Shown: one piece after another, positions 9,121 through 18,100 of the stretch
Position numbering within the stretch: the stretch's first letter is position 1
Layout: each line of letters opens with the position of its first letter
Origin: Caballeronia choica
GTDB lineage: Bacteria > Pseudomonadota > Gammaproteobacteria > Burkholderiales > Burkholderiaceae
NCBI RefSeq assembly: GCF_001544535.1
Contig: NZ_FCON02000017.1
Coordinates: forward strand, 1 to 64,000
Reading direction: 5' to 3'
Length of the DNA: 64,000 bases
Translations under genes and position numbers: made by a program
Notes under the pieces: model-generated
Database searches by the model: none
Told to the model about the DNA's origin: nothing
The model's input: only the letters and a program-made list of their open reading frames with translations

Positions 9121-11022
9121 TCATCCGCGACGCGCCTTCTGCAACTGCGCATGCGCCGCGAGCCGCACCGCCGCGTTCGCCGCGCCGTAACCGTCGTAAC
9201 CGCCGCGCCGCTCGATCACTTCGAGGAAAAACCGCTGGTCGAGCTGCTCCGTGTACGCGTGGAAGAACTCCCCGCCGCGCTCGTCACGGTCGTACAGGAT
9301 GTTGTGCTCGCGCATCGCGTCGATCTGTTCGTCGGGCAACGCGTAGCGCGCCGCCAGGTCGTCGTAGTAATTGCGCGGGATGCGCAGGAACTGGACGCCG
9401 TCGGCGGCAAGGCGCGGAATCGCATCGAAGATGTCGGGCGTGCTGAACGCGACGTGGTTCAACCCCGATCCGCGATACGTCGCAAGCGACTCGACGACCG
9501 CCGTGTAACGGTCGATCGAAGCGTTCAGCGCAATCCGCACCGAGCCGTCGCGGCTCCGCACCGCGCGGCTGCGCACGAGGCCATATGGGTCGGGCACGAG
9601 CACGCTGGGTTCGGTTTCGAAGCCGAACGCCGTGCGGAAGAACAGCACCCAGGTGTCGAGCGCGTCGGCGGGGAGCGAAAGACACACGTGATCGATCCGT
9701 TCGAGCGGCCCGGCTTTGTCGGGCCCGTCGATATCAATCAGCACGAAATCCGATTCCCACAGCGTGGGCGCGCCGGGTGCTTCGTCGACGAAATAGTCGA
9801 GGCTGCCGTCCGGCGCCTTCACGCCCGGCAGCACGCGCTCGTTCGGGCCGATGCGCCCGGAAAACGGCGTGTAGCCGTAGGCCGCGGCGCGCTCGAACGC
9901 GCGCCCGGCATCGTCGACGCGAAACGCCGACGCGCACAGCGACAACCCGTGCTGCTGGAAAAACGCGCTCGCGAACGAATCCATCTCGGCGTTGAGCACG
10001 ATCGAGCCGGAGCCGTGCCGATACAGCGTGACGTCCTTCGAACGATGCCGGCCGGCCAGCCGGAAACCGAGCTTGCCGAGCCAGTCGGCCACTGCGACGC
10101 GCGTCGCCTCGTCGACGGCGAATTCGAGAAACTGGAAGCCGATATGCTCGGGCGCCGCGGGCGGGTCGAACATGATTTCCGGCGCCGTTTGCTTCATCAC
10201 GGCGCGGGTCTGCTCTTCGAGGAAGCGCAGCGACCGATGGCCGTCGGCTGCGGTGGCGGCGGTCGGCGCCGCGCGAAAACCGTCGTTGAAGATTTCGAGC
10301 GACAGCGGCCCGGTATAGCCCGCTTCGAGCACCCGCGCGGTGAAGGTTGCGACGTCGAACGCGCCCTGGCCCGGGAAACAGCGGTAGTGGCGGCTCCATT
10401 CGAGGACGTCCATCGCGAGCACGGGCGCGTCGGCGATCTGCACGAACGCGATGCGCTCGCCGGGGATCGATGCGATTTCATCGACGGAATCGCCAATCGA
10501 CAGCGTGTGGAAGCTGTCGAGCACGAGGCCGAGACTCGGGTGATTCACCGCATCGACGAGCCGCCACGCATGCTTGTACGAATTGACGTGCCGCCCCCAC
10601 GCAAGGGCTTCGTAGCCGACGATCACGCCCGCCTCCCCCGCCAGGCGCGCGAGGACACCGAGCTGGTCGGTGATCAGGGCGTCGTCGCCGATCGTGTCCG
10701 GCGACACGTTGCTGCACGCCAGCATGCGGTCGGTGCCGAGTTCATGCATCAGGTCGAACTTGCGTTTCGCGCGCTCGACATTGCGCGCGAGGCGTTCGGC
10801 ACTCACGCCCTCGAAATCGCGAAACGGCTGGAACAGGTAGATTTGAAGGCCGAGGTCTTCGGCCATGCGGCGCACGTCAGCGGGCGTGCCGTCGAAATAG
10901 AGCAAGTCGTTCTCGAAGATCTCGACGCCGTCGAATCCCGCTGCGCGAATCGCATTCAGCTTCTCGACGAGCGTGCCGCTGATCGATACCGTCGCGATGG
11001 AAGTGCGAATTGAACGCGGCAT
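9121..11022 (-). CDS. quiC: 3-dehydroshikimate dehydratase, QuiC type with HPPD-like half
   Basis: It likely converts 3-dehydroshikimate to protocatechuate in quinate/shikimate catabolism. The 633 residues fuse two parts. Residues 1 to about 290 form an AP-endonuclease-2/xylose-isomerase-type TIM barrel (FDGVEIFENDLLYF, VIVGYEAL, LVLDSFHTL, SLEIFNDGF). After it come two glyoxalase/4-hydroxyphenylpyruvate dioxygenase-like domains, with metal-site character in IDHVCLSL and FFLEVIERRGGY. This is the layout of bacterial QuiC1 enzymes, in which the second half is of uncertain function. The ATG at 11022 follows an AAGGAGG ribosome binding site. A TetR gene lies 257 bp upstream on the same strand. 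Confidence 0.85.
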   Translation of the reverse strand: MPRSIRTSIATVSISGTLVEKLNAIRAAGFDGVEIFENDLLYFDGTPADVRRMAEDLGLQIYLFQPFRDFEGVSAERLARNVERAKRKFDLMHELGTDRMLACSNVSPDTIGDDALITDQLGVLARLAGEAGVIVGYEALAWGRHVNSYKHAWRLVDAVNHPSLGLVLDSFHTLSIGDSVDEIASIPGERIAFVQIADAPVLAMDVLEWSRHYRCFPGQGAFDVATFTARVLEAGYTGPLSLEIFNDGFRAAPTAATAADGHRSLRFLEEQTRAVMKQTAPEIMFDPPAAPEHIGFQFLEFAVDEATRVAVADWLGKLGFRLAGRHRSKDVTLYRHGSGSIVLNAEMDSFASAFFQQHGLSLCASAFRVDDAGRAFERAAAYGYTPFSGRIGPNERVLPGVKAPDGSLDYFVDEAPGAPTLWESDFVLIDIDGPDKAGPLERIDHVCLSLPADALDTWVLFFRTAFGFETEPSVLVPDPYGLVRSRAVRSRDGSVRIALNASIDRYTAVVESLATYRGSGLNHVAFSTPDIFDAIPRLAADGVQFLRIPRNYYDDLAARYALPDEQIDAMREHNILYDRDERGGEFFHAYTEQLDQRFFLEVIERRGGYDGYGAANAAVRLAAHAQLQKARRG

Positions 11023-11240
11023 CGCCGCCTCCTTGTAATGCAGTGGAAAGTACGTTGCGACAAGGCCCGGCAAAGATGCCGATACGACGCGAAGCGTGCC
11101 GCGGACTTTGAGGTCGTCGCCCATGGTATCTTAAACTAACTAGATCGTACAAATTGGGAGAAACGCGGACGGGCAATTTCATGCACTTCATGCACACAAG
11201 ATGACGCAACGCAGTAAGCCAGATTGGCCACGCACAAATG

Positions 11241-11265
11241 AAAAACGGCGACCCAGGGTCGCCGT
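11241..11265 (-). terminator. Terminator of the TetR gene
   Basis: A perfect 10-bp stem (ACGGCGACCC / GGGTCGCCGT) is followed on the minus strand by TTTTT. It lies 15 nt past the TetR stop and separates that gene from quiC, which must therefore have its own promoter at about 11023-11160. Confidence 0.85.
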
Positions 11266-11279
11266 CATATTTCCCGTCT

Positions 11280-11954
11280 TCAGCCGTCGCGCCGCATGAA
11301 TCGCAGCACCGCATCGACGATCATCTCGCGATGCCGCGCGCGTGAGCGCGGCCCGGATGGATCGCGCCCGAATGCCGCGCCCCACGTATGCCGGTTCGCC
11401 ACCCGGTGAAAGCAAAACGAGCTGATCATCAGGTGCAAGTCGATCGGATCGACATCGTCGCGGAAAACGCCCGCCGCCACGCCGCGCGCGATCAGGTCTT
11501 CTATCGTCCGCACGACGCTCGAATTGCGGTTCTTGAAAGTCTTCGACTGCTCGATGTATTTCGCGGCATGCACGTTTTCGATCGTGACGAGCCGCACGAA
11601 ATCGCGATGCTTGTCGTGATAGTCGAACGCGAATTCGACGAAGTGGCGCAGCGCCGCTTCCGGTTCCATCTCGCCGAGTTGCAGTTCCTGTTCGAGCGCG
11701 CGGATGTCGCCGTACACCTGTTCGAGCACCGCTTCGTAGAGCCCTTCCTTGCTGCCGAAGTAGTAGTACAGCATCCGCTTCGTGGTGTTGGTGCGCTCCG
11801 CGATGGCGTCGACGCGCGCGCCCGACAGCCCCATCGCCGAGAACTCCTGCGTGGCGATGTCGAGGATGTTGCGCTTGGTCTCCTCCGGATCGTACTTGCG
11901 CCGCGTCTCAGGCGCAGTACTGGCGGCCATCGCGGCCTTACTTCCTTTTTTCAT
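11280..11954 (-). CDS. TetR family transcriptional regulator
   Basis: This 224-residue regulator has an N-terminal TetR helix-turn-helix: EETKRNILDIATQEFSAMG, then GARVDAIAERTNTTKRMLYYYF, about residues 27-75. A long ligand-binding helical domain follows. MKKGSK at 11954 is used; an upstream ATG adds 11 non-conserved residues. The gene lies directly upstream of quiC on the same strand but is terminated separately. The inference is that it regulates quiC in response to a shikimate- or quinate-pathway compound. Confidence 0.85.
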   Translation of the reverse strand: MKKGSKAAMAASTAPETRRKYDPEETKRNILDIATQEFSAMGLSGARVDAIAERTNTTKRMLYYYFGSKEGLYEAVLEQVYGDIRALEQELQLGEMEPEAALRHFVEFAFDYHDKHRDFVRLVTIENVHAAKYIEQSKTFKNRNSSVVRTIEDLIARGVAAGVFRDDVDPIDLHLMISSFCFHRVANRHTWGAAFGRDPSGPRSRARHREMIVDAVLRFMRRDG

Positions 11955-12060
11955 TGTTCTGGGTAGTTGCCTGGCTGGAAGAAGCATTGACGATCGATTC
12001 TAGCACGGTGAAATGGCCCGTCCGGCCGGGAGTCGCGCCGTCGCCGGGAAGGGCATTCGC

Positions 12061-12067
12061 CTATAAT
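12061..12067 (+). promoter_or_regulatory. Sigma70 -10 box for the 12.1-kb gene
   Basis: A perfect TATAAT lies at 12062-12067, 26 nt before the ATG at 12094. The -35 region is poor (GTCGCC-like). Confidence 0.5.
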
Positions 12068-12093
12068 TCGCGCGGCAACCCACGAGGAATCGC

Positions 12094-12498
12094 ATGACTC
12101 CCAAGACAGTTCTGACCGGTGTGTTCGTTGCCGTCATTGGCTGCGCCGCAAGCGCGCAAACCCAGCAGCGGGCGCAGCAACAGGGGCAACAGGCGCCCTC
12201 GCCCGAGAGCCTCGCGATGGAAGGCGTGCGCACCTGCGGCAACATCGCGCGCGGGGCGGCGGACGTCTGCCACATCGACGCCGCGAAAATCGAGCGCTTC
12301 AAGGCAGCGGCCCGGCAGAACTTCACGGCGGCGCCCGACTTCGACGGCGCCTGGAACCTCGGCTATGCGGAAGCGCAATCGGCCGTCGACCGCTTCGCGA
12401 AGCTCAAGTCGAGCAATCCGGCCGAGTACGCGAAGGAACTCCACGAGGCTTGCCCGGCGCTCGACCGGGGTATTGACGAAGTGACCGGCGGGCAATAG
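12094..12498 (+). CDS. Exported small hypothetical protein
   Basis: This 134-residue protein has a signal peptide (residues 1-21, ending AASAQ). A Gln-rich linker follows, then a helical domain with three cysteines (RTCGN, DVCHID, EACPAL) that could form a disulfide in the periplasm. No family is recognised. It stands alone between divergent and convergent neighbours, with a TATAAT box close upstream. Confidence 0.65.
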   Translation: MTPKTVLTGVFVAVIGCAASAQTQQRAQQQGQQAPSPESLAMEGVRTCGNIARGAADVCHIDAAKIERFKAAARQNFTAAPDFDGAWNLGYAEAQSAVDRFAKLKSSNPAEYAKELHEACPALDRGIDEVTGGQ

Positions 12499-12520
12499 TC
12501 CGATAGCGCAATAGTCGCGA

Positions 12521-14032
12521 TCAGAGCGGGTCCGCGCGCCGCTCGTCGGACGGATCGCCGTAATGGGCGCGCTTCTCGGTGTACATCACCGCGTCGGCGC
12601 GTTGCAGCATCGCTTCCAGGCGCTCGCCGTCCTGCGCGGTCGCGGCGCCCATCGCGAAACTGAGCGGCATGCCCGAGTAGAACTGGTTGTTCACCTCCAC
12701 CAGTTGCCGGATGCCCGCCATCACCGCTTCGCCGCCGCGTTCGTCGGTGCCCGGCAGCAGCAGCACGAATTCGTCGCCGCCGATGCGCGCCGCCTGGAAC
12801 GGCTTTTCCACCGCCTTGCCGAGCACCTCGCCCGCGCGGCGCAACAACGCGTCGCCGGCGGCGTGGCCCAACTGGTCGTTCACCGCCTTCAAACCATTCA
12901 CGTCGACCGCGATCGCCGTCACCGGGAACGGGCCCTTGCGTTCCAGCCGGTTGATTTCGTCGATATAGAACGAGCGGTTCTTCAGCTTCGTGAGGGCGTC
13001 GTGCTTGCCGAGGAACTCCAGGTACGCCTCGGCTTTCTTGCGCGCGGTGATGTCGGTGAGCGCGACGAGCACGAGGTCCCAGTCGCGCTCATGGCCCGGA
13101 AACACCGAGAATTGCAAGTGCACGTTCAGCTCGGCGCCTTCGAGCGAATAGTTGAGCACCTCGCGCTGATGAAACAGCTTGTGATCCCACAGGTCGACCA
13201 ACTGCTCCTGGAAGTGCTGCTGCATGTCGTCGCGGAAGATGTCCGAGAGGCGCGCGAGGAGCGTCAGCTTGTCGGGCGCGGCGAACATCCTGAGCGTGTG
13301 CTGGTTCACGTCGAGGACGTGGATCTCCTGCATGCAGCGCTCGACGAACTCCGGGTGCACGTTCGTGAACGTGCGGAAATCGACGATGCCGCGCTCGCGC
13401 AAGTCATCCAGCAGCGCCTTCACCGAGCTGAAATCCTCGACCCACAGCGACACCGGCGAATGCTCGAACAGGCCGCGCGCGTAGAGTTCGCTTTGCGCCG
13501 CCCGGCGCCTGACGCCTTCGAGTTCCGTGATGTCCTCGATCGTGACCAGCACGCGATCCCAGCGCGACTCGTGCCCCGGCAGGATCACGGCTTTTAGCAG
13601 CACATCGAGGCGCCGGCCGTCGAGCGTGTAGTTCACCGTCTGGCTGACGAACTGCGGCTTGCCGGACCACAGTTGCTCCAGTTCATCGACGTGCGTTTGC
13701 AGCATGTCGTCGCGAAACACGCTGGCGAGGTTCTGCACGAGATGATCGACATCCTTCGCGCCGAAGAGCGTCAGCGTGCGCCGGTTCACCTTGATCACGC
13801 GAATCCGCGACGAACACGCGACGATACGCGCCGGGTCTGCGGACAGATGCGCGCGCAGGTCGGTGATGCCCGCCGCCCGCCAGCTTTCGAAGAGTTCGCG
13901 CACGGCGCTGAAATCCTCCAGCCACAGCGAGACGGGCGCGAGGTCGAACATGTCGGCGTCGTCGCCGGGCGTGCGCTCGGCTGCGATGGGTCGGACGGCT
14001 GGTCGGGCGGCTTGCCGCACGTCGTTGTGCAT
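12521..14032 (-). CDS. Diguanylate cyclase with two duplicated PAS-like domains
   Basis: This 503-residue cytoplasmic protein is predicted to make cyclic di-GMP. Two PAS-like sensory domains (about residues 30-170 and 190-330) are clear duplicates of each other: both contain PVSLWxEDFS, FRDDM, NYxLxG and a PGHExxWDxVLV segment. They are followed by a GGDEF domain with an intact RIGGDEF active site and DALTKLKNRSFY. The start at 14032 is preferred over the ATG at 14038 because the AGAGG ribosome binding site is 6 nt from it. The gene is monocistronic. There is no EAL domain, so cyclase activity is the likely role. Confidence 0.85.
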   Translation of the reverse strand: MHNDVRQAARPAVRPIAAERTPGDDADMFDLAPVSLWLEDFSAVRELFESWRAAGITDLRAHLSADPARIVACSSRIRVIKVNRRTLTLFGAKDVDHLVQNLASVFRDDMLQTHVDELEQLWSGKPQFVSQTVNYTLDGRRLDVLLKAVILPGHESRWDRVLVTIEDITELEGVRRRAAQSELYARGLFEHSPVSLWVEDFSSVKALLDDLRERGIVDFRTFTNVHPEFVERCMQEIHVLDVNQHTLRMFAAPDKLTLLARLSDIFRDDMQQHFQEQLVDLWDHKLFHQREVLNYSLEGAELNVHLQFSVFPGHERDWDLVLVALTDITARKKAEAYLEFLGKHDALTKLKNRSFYIDEINRLERKGPFPVTAIAVDVNGLKAVNDQLGHAAGDALLRRAGEVLGKAVEKPFQAARIGGDEFVLLLPGTDERGGEAVMAGIRQLVEVNNQFYSGMPLSFAMGAATAQDGERLEAMLQRADAVMYTEKRAHYGDPSDERRADPL

Positions 14033-14319
14033 GGTCATCCTCTCGGCTCGCGCCGGCGTCGTATTTGTCTCATTATTCTAACGCGCCATTTTTTCGGCAC
14101 TCGTGGCGCGGTGAGGCGCGCGAAGCGCTGATCGGCCGATGCGTCGTTATCCGGGGCCGGATGCTACACTCGATAAGCCCCTGCGCCCTGCCTCGGCCGC
14201 GCTTTCACGGAAGTCCGGCGTCGGGCATGTTTGCTGCACCAAGTCGCTAACTCCGCGCAAACCCCGCGCGTGCACGCCGCGCGCCGCTTATTTCAACCTG
14301 TTGAATGGAGGCACGATTC

Positions 14320-14823
14320 ATGGCTGATTTCCGCATCTGGTCCGACGAATTTCCCGCGAACGGCTTCATGACCAAGGCGCAGGAATTCGATCAGCAAGCA
14401 TTCGGCGGCGCCGGCGAGAACATCTCGCCCGCCTTGCAGTGGGGCGATCCGCCCGCCGAAACGCAGAGCTTCGCGCTCACCGTCTACGATCCCGACGCGC
14501 CTACCGGCAGCGGCTTCTGGCACTGGGTCGTCGTGAACATTCCCGCCGACGTCCGGTCCTTGCCGCGCAACGCCGGCAAGGCGGACGGGAGCCTCCTGCC
14601 CGCCGGCGCGCTGCAGTTGCGCAACGACTATGGCACGGTCGGCTTCGGCGGCGCGGCGCCGCCGCGCGGCGACAAGACGCATCGCTACATCTTCCGCATT
14701 CACGCGCTGCAGGCGGCCAACCTCGCGCTCGACGCCAACGCGACCAACGCGGTCGCGCGCTTCATGACGCACCTGAACGAAATCGATTCGGCGACTTACA
14801 CGGGCCTTTACGAGCTGAAGTGA
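14320..14823 (+). CDS. YbhB/YbcL family (PEBP, Raf kinase inhibitor-like) protein
   Basis: This 167-residue phosphatidylethanolamine-binding-like protein has no signal peptide. The conserved pocket motifs are visible: ENISPALQW, YDPDAPTGSGFWHWVVVNIP and GDKTHRYIFRIHAL. A GGAGG box 8 nt before the ATG at 14320 decides the start over the in-frame ATG at 14305. The bacterial function is unknown; YbhB homologues are soluble ligand binders. Confidence 0.9.
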   Translation: MADFRIWSDEFPANGFMTKAQEFDQQAFGGAGENISPALQWGDPPAETQSFALTVYDPDAPTGSGFWHWVVVNIPADVRSLPRNAGKADGSLLPAGALQLRNDYGTVGFGGAAPPRGDKTHRYIFRIHALQAANLALDANATNAVARFMTHLNEIDSATYTGLYELK

Positions 14824-14962
14824 CGCGTCACGCGCACCCGGCGACGGACCGCCCGGTGCGCGACTCCATCGCGGCGCGAGACACGCGCGAACCGCACGAC
14901 GCAACCGGCGCACAAGCCGCGCCGTATGAAAAAACCGCCGCCCCTTCACTCAACGCCGATCG

Positions 14963-16330
14963 ATGGAAGCAGAACAAGGCCTACCTTTACCCCAGCGCTA
15001 TTGGGCGATCCTCGTCGTCGCGCTCGGCATCACGCTCGCGGTGCTCGACGGCGCCATCGCCAACGTCGCGCTTCCGACCATCGCCCGCACGCTCAACGCG
15101 ACACCCGCCGATTCCATCTGGGTCGTCAACGCCTATCAGCTCACCATCACCATTTCGCTGCTGCCGCTCGCCTCGCTCGGCGACCGGATCGGCTACCGGC
15201 GCGTCTACATGGCGGGGCTCGCACTCTTCACGCTCGCCTCGTTCGGCTGCGCGCTGTCGGGCTCGCTCGTCGCGCTGACCATCACGCGCGTCGTCCAGGG
15301 TTTCGGCGCGGCCGGCATCATGAGCGTCAACACCGCGCTCGTGCGCATGATCTACCCGCCGGACCAGCTCGGACGCGGCGTGAGCATCAACGCGACGGTG
15401 GTGGCGATCTCCTCGGTCATCGGGCCGACCGTCGCTTCCGGCGTGCTCGCCGTCGCGCCGTGGCCGTGGCTGTTCGCGATCAACGTGCCGATCGGCCTCG
15501 CCGCGCTCGCCGTCGGGACGCGCGCGCTGCCGCGCACGCCCGGCCATCGGCAGCCCTACGACTACGCCAGCGCGATCATGAACGCGCTGGTCTTCGGCCT
15601 TGCGATCACGGCGGTCGACGGCCTCGGCCACGGCGAGCATCGTCCGTACGTGATCGCGGAATTCATCGTGGCCGGCGTGATCGGCTATTTCTTCGTGCGA
15701 CGCCAGTTGACGCAAAGCGCGCCGCTGCTGCCCGTCGACCTGATGCGCATTCCGGTGTTCGCGCTCTCCATCGCGACGTCGTTTTGTTCGTTCACCGCGC
15801 AAATGCTGACCTTCGTCTCGCTGCCGTTCCTGTTGCAGGACGGCTTCGGCATGACGCAGGTGCAGACCGGTTTCCTGATGACGCCGTGGCCGCTCGTGAT
15901 CGTATTCGTCGCGCCGCTTGCAGGTGTGCTCGCGGATCGGTACTCGGCGGGGATGCTCGGCGGCATCGGGCTCGCGATCCTGACGGCCGGCCTCCTGCTG
16001 CTCGCGACGACCGGCCCGCATCCGACGCCGTTCGACATCGCCTGGCGGATGGCCGTCTGCGGGCTTGGCTTCGGGCTCTTCCAGTCGCCGAACAACCGGC
16101 AGATGCTGTCATCCGCGCCGCGCCATCGCAGCGGCGGCGCGAGCGGCATGCTCGGCACCGCGCGGCTGTCCGGGCAGACGCTCGGCGCCGCGCTCGTCGC
16201 GCTGATCTTCGGCGTCGCGCCGCAGCATGGCGCGATCATCACGCTGTTCGCCGCGGCTGCGTTCGCCGCCGCGGCAGCCGTCGTGAGCTTGATGCGGCTT
16301 GCGGGCAAGCGGCGCGCGGAAGCGGCCTGA
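14963..16330 (+). CDS. MFS drug-resistance transporter, DHA2 family
   Basis: This 455-residue inner-membrane proton antiporter has about 14 hydrophobic segments. The first helix carries LDGAIANVALPTIARTL, typical of EmrB/QacA exporters. DRIGYRRVYMAG is the cytoplasmic loop 2-3 motif, and RVVQGFGAAGIMSVNTALVR and SSVIGPTVASGVL match motifs B and C. The substrate cannot be read from sequence. There is no membrane fusion protein gene alongside, unlike many emrAB pairs. It follows the PEBP gene by 139 bp. Confidence 0.85.
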   Translation: MEAEQGLPLPQRYWAILVVALGITLAVLDGAIANVALPTIARTLNATPADSIWVVNAYQLTITISLLPLASLGDRIGYRRVYMAGLALFTLASFGCALSGSLVALTITRVVQGFGAAGIMSVNTALVRMIYPPDQLGRGVSINATVVAISSVIGPTVASGVLAVAPWPWLFAINVPIGLAALAVGTRALPRTPGHRQPYDYASAIMNALVFGLAITAVDGLGHGEHRPYVIAEFIVAGVIGYFFVRRQLTQSAPLLPVDLMRIPVFALSIATSFCSFTAQMLTFVSLPFLLQDGFGMTQVQTGFLMTPWPLVIVFVAPLAGVLADRYSAGMLGGIGLAILTAGLLLLATTGPHPTPFDIAWRMAVCGLGFGLFQSPNNRQMLSSAPRHRSGGASGMLGTARLSGQTLGAALVALIFGVAPQHGAIITLFAAAAFAAAAAVVSLMRLAGKRRAEAA

Positions 16331-16376
16331 GCGTACGCCTCGCCTCACGTTCCACCAGACTCCCCACGCCCGCTCT

Positions 16377-16392
16377 GGGCACACCCCTTGCT
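16377..16392 (+). promoter_or_regulatory. Sigma54 promoter of the DJ-1/PfpI operon
   Basis: GGGCACACCCCTTGCT matches TGGCACG-N4-TTGCW at all but two positions, with GG and GC exactly 10 nt apart. The predicted start site is near 16403, 62 nt before the ATG at 16465. Confidence 0.75.
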
Positions 16393-16464
16393 GACTTCGA
16401 AGGACGTGTTCCGCATCGCCGGAACGGTCCTACAGCCTTATCCAGCAACAAGGAGCGTGTTTTC

Positions 16465-17019
16465 ATGGTCACTTCGCTGAATGATTGCAAGGTCGCGATT
16501 CTCGCGGTCGACGGCTTCGAGCAGGCCGAACTCGTCGAGCCTCAACGTGCCCTGAAGGAAGCCGGCGCGCAAGTTCACGTGATCTCGCAGAAGCCGGGAC
16601 AGATCCAGGGTTTCAAGCATGTCGACAAGGGCGAGAAAGTCTCCGTCGACGCCACGTTCGACCAGGTGAAGGCAGCGGATTACGACGCGGTCGTGTTGCC
16701 GGGCGGTGTCGTGAACGGCGACGCCATCCGCCTCGACGCGCAGGCGCAAGCCTTCGTGAAAGCCGCCGACCAGGCGAAGAAGCCGATCGCCGTGATTTGC
16801 CACGGCGGCTGGCTGCCGATCTCGGCGGGCATCGTTGCGGGCCGCACGCTGACGAGCTGGCCGAGCCTGCAGGACGACATCCGCAACGCGGGCGGCACCT
16901 GGGTCGACCAAGAAGTGCAAATCGACGACAACCTGATCACGAGCCGCAAGCCCGACGACCTGCCGGCCTTCAACAAGGCGTTGATCGACGCGCTCGGCAA
17001 GCGCAAGAACGCCGCGTGA
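16465..17019 (+). CDS. DJ-1/PfpI family protein (type 1 glutamine amidotransferase-like)
   Basis: This is a 184-residue cytoplasmic protein of the PfpI protease/deglycase group. It has the nucleophile elbow VICHGGW with Cys112, an early acidic residue in AVDGFEQAEL, and DAVVLPGGVVNGD. Such proteins protect against carbonyl or oxidative stress, or act as chaperones. It is the first gene of a probable four-gene run (16465-18685), preceded by a near-consensus sigma54 promoter at 16377-16392 and an AAGGAG ribosome binding site. Confidence 0.9.
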   Translation: MVTSLNDCKVAILAVDGFEQAELVEPQRALKEAGAQVHVISQKPGQIQGFKHVDKGEKVSVDATFDQVKAADYDAVVLPGGVVNGDAIRLDAQAQAFVKAADQAKKPIAVICHGGWLPISAGIVAGRTLTSWPSLQDDIRNAGGTWVDQEVQIDDNLITSRKPDDLPAFNKALIDALGKRKNAA

Positions 17020-17136
17020 AACGAAGGATTCGCCGCGCCTGGTTCTCGTGACGCGGAAGGCGCGGAATCATGAAACAAGCGCATGAAACACGCGCGCGAC
17101 GAATCATCGAAGCATCCCGCAAGGAAGGAGGAACGC

Positions 17137-17715
17137 ATGCCGAACGACCCGGTTTTCCACTCCCGACGCACTTCGCCCGCACGCCGCGCACGCATGCGCC
17201 AGTGGCTTGCCGGCGCAAGCGTCGCCGCGCTCGCGCTTGGCGCGGGGATCGTTCCGGGCGCGCAAGCCCAGGACAACCCGGCGAAACTGTCGGCTGCCGA
17301 TCAGCAGTTCGTGCAGGACGCCGGTCAGGCCGGCGCCACCGAAATCGCCGCGAGCAAGCTGGCGCTGACGAAGTCGAGCGACGCGCAGGTGAAAGGCTTC
17401 GCCGAGCGCATGATCGCGGATCACTCGAAGCTCGCGCGCAATCTCGACGTCATCGCGAAGCGCCACGGCATCACGGCGGCGCCGGGTGCGGACTCGGCGG
17501 TCGTCGGCAGTTTGCAAAATCTTCAAGGCGCCGACTTCGACAAGGCATATATTGAAAAGGTTGCGGTTGGCGGCCATCAGAAGGCCGTCGAACTCTTCAA
17601 GAAGGAAAGCGAGAGCGGCAACGACGCGCAGTTGAAGAACGCGGCGTCGAAGGCCCTGCCGATCATCGAGCATCACTACGAGATGGCGCAGCAACTCGCG
17701 AAGGCGAAGGCATGA
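17137..17715 (+). CDS. DUF4142 exported protein
   Basis: This 192-residue protein has a long N-terminal signal sequence (about residues 1-45, hydrophobic core WLAGASVAALALGAGIV, cleavage near AQA). A four-helix DUF4142 domain follows, with FVQDAGQAGATEIAASKLAL, MIADHSKLARNLDVIAKRHGI and LPIIEHHYEMAQQLAK. The domain is ferritin-like; its role is unknown and usually linked to stress. The ATG at 17137 has an AAGGAGGA ribosome binding site. It lies 117 bp after the PfpI gene with no terminator between, so co-transcription is likely. Confidence 0.85.
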   Translation: MPNDPVFHSRRTSPARRARMRQWLAGASVAALALGAGIVPGAQAQDNPAKLSAADQQFVQDAGQAGATEIAASKLALTKSSDAQVKGFAERMIADHSKLARNLDVIAKRHGITAAPGADSAVVGSLQNLQGADFDKAYIEKVAVGGHQKAVELFKKESESGNDAQLKNAASKALPIIEHHYEMAQQLAKAKA

Positions 17716-17762
17716 GCGCCCGGACCGCTTTCCCCCATCGTCCGGCCTATGAGGACTCGACC

Positions 17763-18050
17763 ATGCACATCACTTTCTCGGACGATCCGCCGATCTTCGA
17801 CGGCGTCGACCTGGAGATCAACTTCACCGCGCTCGTCGACGGCCAGCCGGTGGTCTGCGCGATTACGGTCGAAGCACTGGAGGACCACTTCGGCGCGGCG
17901 TCGGCGCGGGAGGAGCACGTCTTGCCCGCCTATGAGCAGGGCCGCGCGCGAATCCGCGCGGTCTGCGCCGAAGCACTCGACGAAAACGGCGGTCAGCCGG
18001 TGGTGTTGAGAAGCGGGCTCTTTCGCGTTGCGGGGATGGAGCCGAAGTAA
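17763..18050 (+). CDS. DUF1488 family protein
   Basis: This is a 95-residue soluble protein. MHITFSDDPPIFDG and LVDGQPVVCAITVEALEDHF match the DUF1488 family, whose function is unknown. An alternative ATG at 17712 overlaps the preceding stop as ATGA and would add 17 residues. The internal ATG at 17763 has a GAGG box 8 nt upstream and coincides with the family start, so it is preferred. It sits third in the PfpI-DUF4142 gene run. Confidence 0.75.
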   Translation: MHITFSDDPPIFDGVDLEINFTALVDGQPVVCAITVEALEDHFGAASAREEHVLPAYEQGRARIRAVCAEALDENGGQPVVLRSGLFRVAGMEPK

Positions 18051-18100
18051 GCGCGCGGATTCCCTTCCCGCATCCCTCATCCAACGAAAACGGAGGCAAC

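Noticed and set aside
9151-11013. Long plus-strand open frame of 620 codons opposite quiC
   Set aside because: It is an antisense shadow with skewed composition; the minus-strand quiC has clear motifs and ribosome binding site. The same reasoning removes the large antisense frames over the ABC permease (35.7-38.1 kb), glk (53.7-55.8 kb), zwf and the GGDEF genes.
17040-17055. Possible sigma54 promoter before the DUF4142 gene
   Set aside because: TGGTTCTCGTGACGCG keeps GG-N10-GC but has neither the CAC nor the TTGC core. The upstream promoter at 16377 explains expression better.
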